A stretch of 5,068 nucleotides of DNA from DASQQQ01 sp036390995 (GTDB lineage Bacteria; Actinomycetota; UBA4738; HRBIN12), in assembly GCA_036390995.1 (NCBI GenBank), contig DASWAT010000091.1, positions 1 through 5,068 on the forward strand. Reading direction: 5' to 3'. Below are positions 4,777 through 5,068 of the stretch, piece after piece. The stretch's first letter is position 1. Every line of letters begins with the position of its first letter. The notes under the pieces were generated by a model. It was not told the DNA's origin. It saw only the letters and a list, made by a program, of their open reading frames with translations, and did not search any database. The translations under genes and the position numbers were made by a program.

Positions 4777-5068
4777 ATGGTGCCGAAGCGGCAGGTCAGG
4801 ACTGTAGCGGTCTACGCGAGGCGTTCTGAGGCGGACGAGAAGAAGGGTTCGGTCCCTGGGCAGCTTCGGCGATGTAAGGAGTTCGCGAACGGCGAGGGCT
4901 GGACGACACGCGAGTTCTCGGACGACGGTATCTCAGGCTGGGACACACGCGTCAGACGGGATGGTTATGAGCAGATGCTCGCCGCGATCCGCGCCGGCGA
5001 GGCCGACGCCGTCATCATTGACAAAGCCGATCGGCTCACGAGGCAGGACGAGGAGCGCGCCGAGTTTG
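4777..5068 (+). CDS. Serine recombinase (large serine integrase type), N-terminal part
   Basis: An ATG at 4777 with GGAGG (4763-4767) nine bases upstream opens 97 codons that run off the window. The sequence is the catalytic resolvase/invertase domain: VAVYARRS at 10-17 supplies the nucleophilic Ser17 and the conserved Arg; SVPGQLRRC (25-33) matches the S-I/V-x-x-Q-x-x-x-C pattern; GWTTREFSDDGISGWDTR (41-58) matches the E/D-x-GISG core; GYEQMLAAI and ADAVIIDKADRLTRQ (76-90) match the 'vi..k.DRL.R' motif with the second set of catalytic arginines. Large serine integrases of phages and integrative elements have this domain followed by recombinase and zinc-ribbon domains of several hundred residues, which would lie outside the window. 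They recombine attP and attB DNA through a Ser-DNA linkage. By hand count 21 of 97 codons end in A or T, against 3 of the first 60 in ppdK, which suggests recent arrival. A resolvase of a transposon cannot be excluded from this part alone. Confidence 0.9.
   Translation, partial: MVPKRQVRTVAVYARRSEADEKKGSVPGQLRRCKEFANGEGWTTREFSDDGISGWDTRVRRDGYEQMLAAIRAGEADAVIIDKADRLTRQDEERAEF

Overview
The window is very GC-rich, with GC-ending codons dominating every real gene, TANNNT-type -10 boxes and at least one apparently leaderless gene. Together with the protein families this suggests a high-GC actinobacterium (Actinomycetota), probably an environmental lineage. This assignment is inference from composition and family resemblance; there is no rRNA or other taxonomic marker in the window.

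Layout, left to right. (1) 1-141: the C-terminal 46 codons of an unrecognised protein. (2) 176-1030: a wrecked locus. The first ~60 codons of an ECF sigma factor run, with a frame change, into the C-terminal part of a secreted or extracytoplasmic protein with a PsbP-like motif. That second part is itself broken by two more frame changes. (3) 1038-1714, minus strand: a complete vapBC toxin-antitoxin pair (PIN-domain RNase and VapB antitoxin) whose genes overlap by four bases (TTGA). (4) 1715-1813: a 99-base divergent intergenic region with a perfect inverted repeat over the likely vapB -35 box and further TACAC/GTGTA motifs, one of them inside the likely ppdK -10 box. (5) 1814-4516: an intact 900-residue pyruvate, phosphate dikinase gene, the dominant feature. 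(6) 4517-4776: a short region with two inverted repeats, a 43-codon predicted membrane miniprotein whose perfect Shine-Dalgarno sequence lies inside an 8-bp hairpin, an extended -10 promoter and a 10-bp palindrome. (7) 4777 to the window end: the N-terminal 97 codons of a serine recombinase of the large integrase type, with codon use clearly less GC-biased than ppdK.

How it fits together. ppdK is a housekeeping gene of pyruvate/PEP interconversion. The regions on either side look like accessory DNA: a decayed sigma-factor locus and a toxin-antitoxin module on the left, and probably the edge of an integrative element on the right. The most interesting signals are the occluded ribosome-binding site of the miniprotein, the shared motif array between vapB and ppdK, the Asn in place of the usual regulatory Thr beside the catalytic His of PPDK, and the integrase promoter/palindrome at the probable element boundary. 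I found no RNA genes, CRISPR array or complete insertion sequence.
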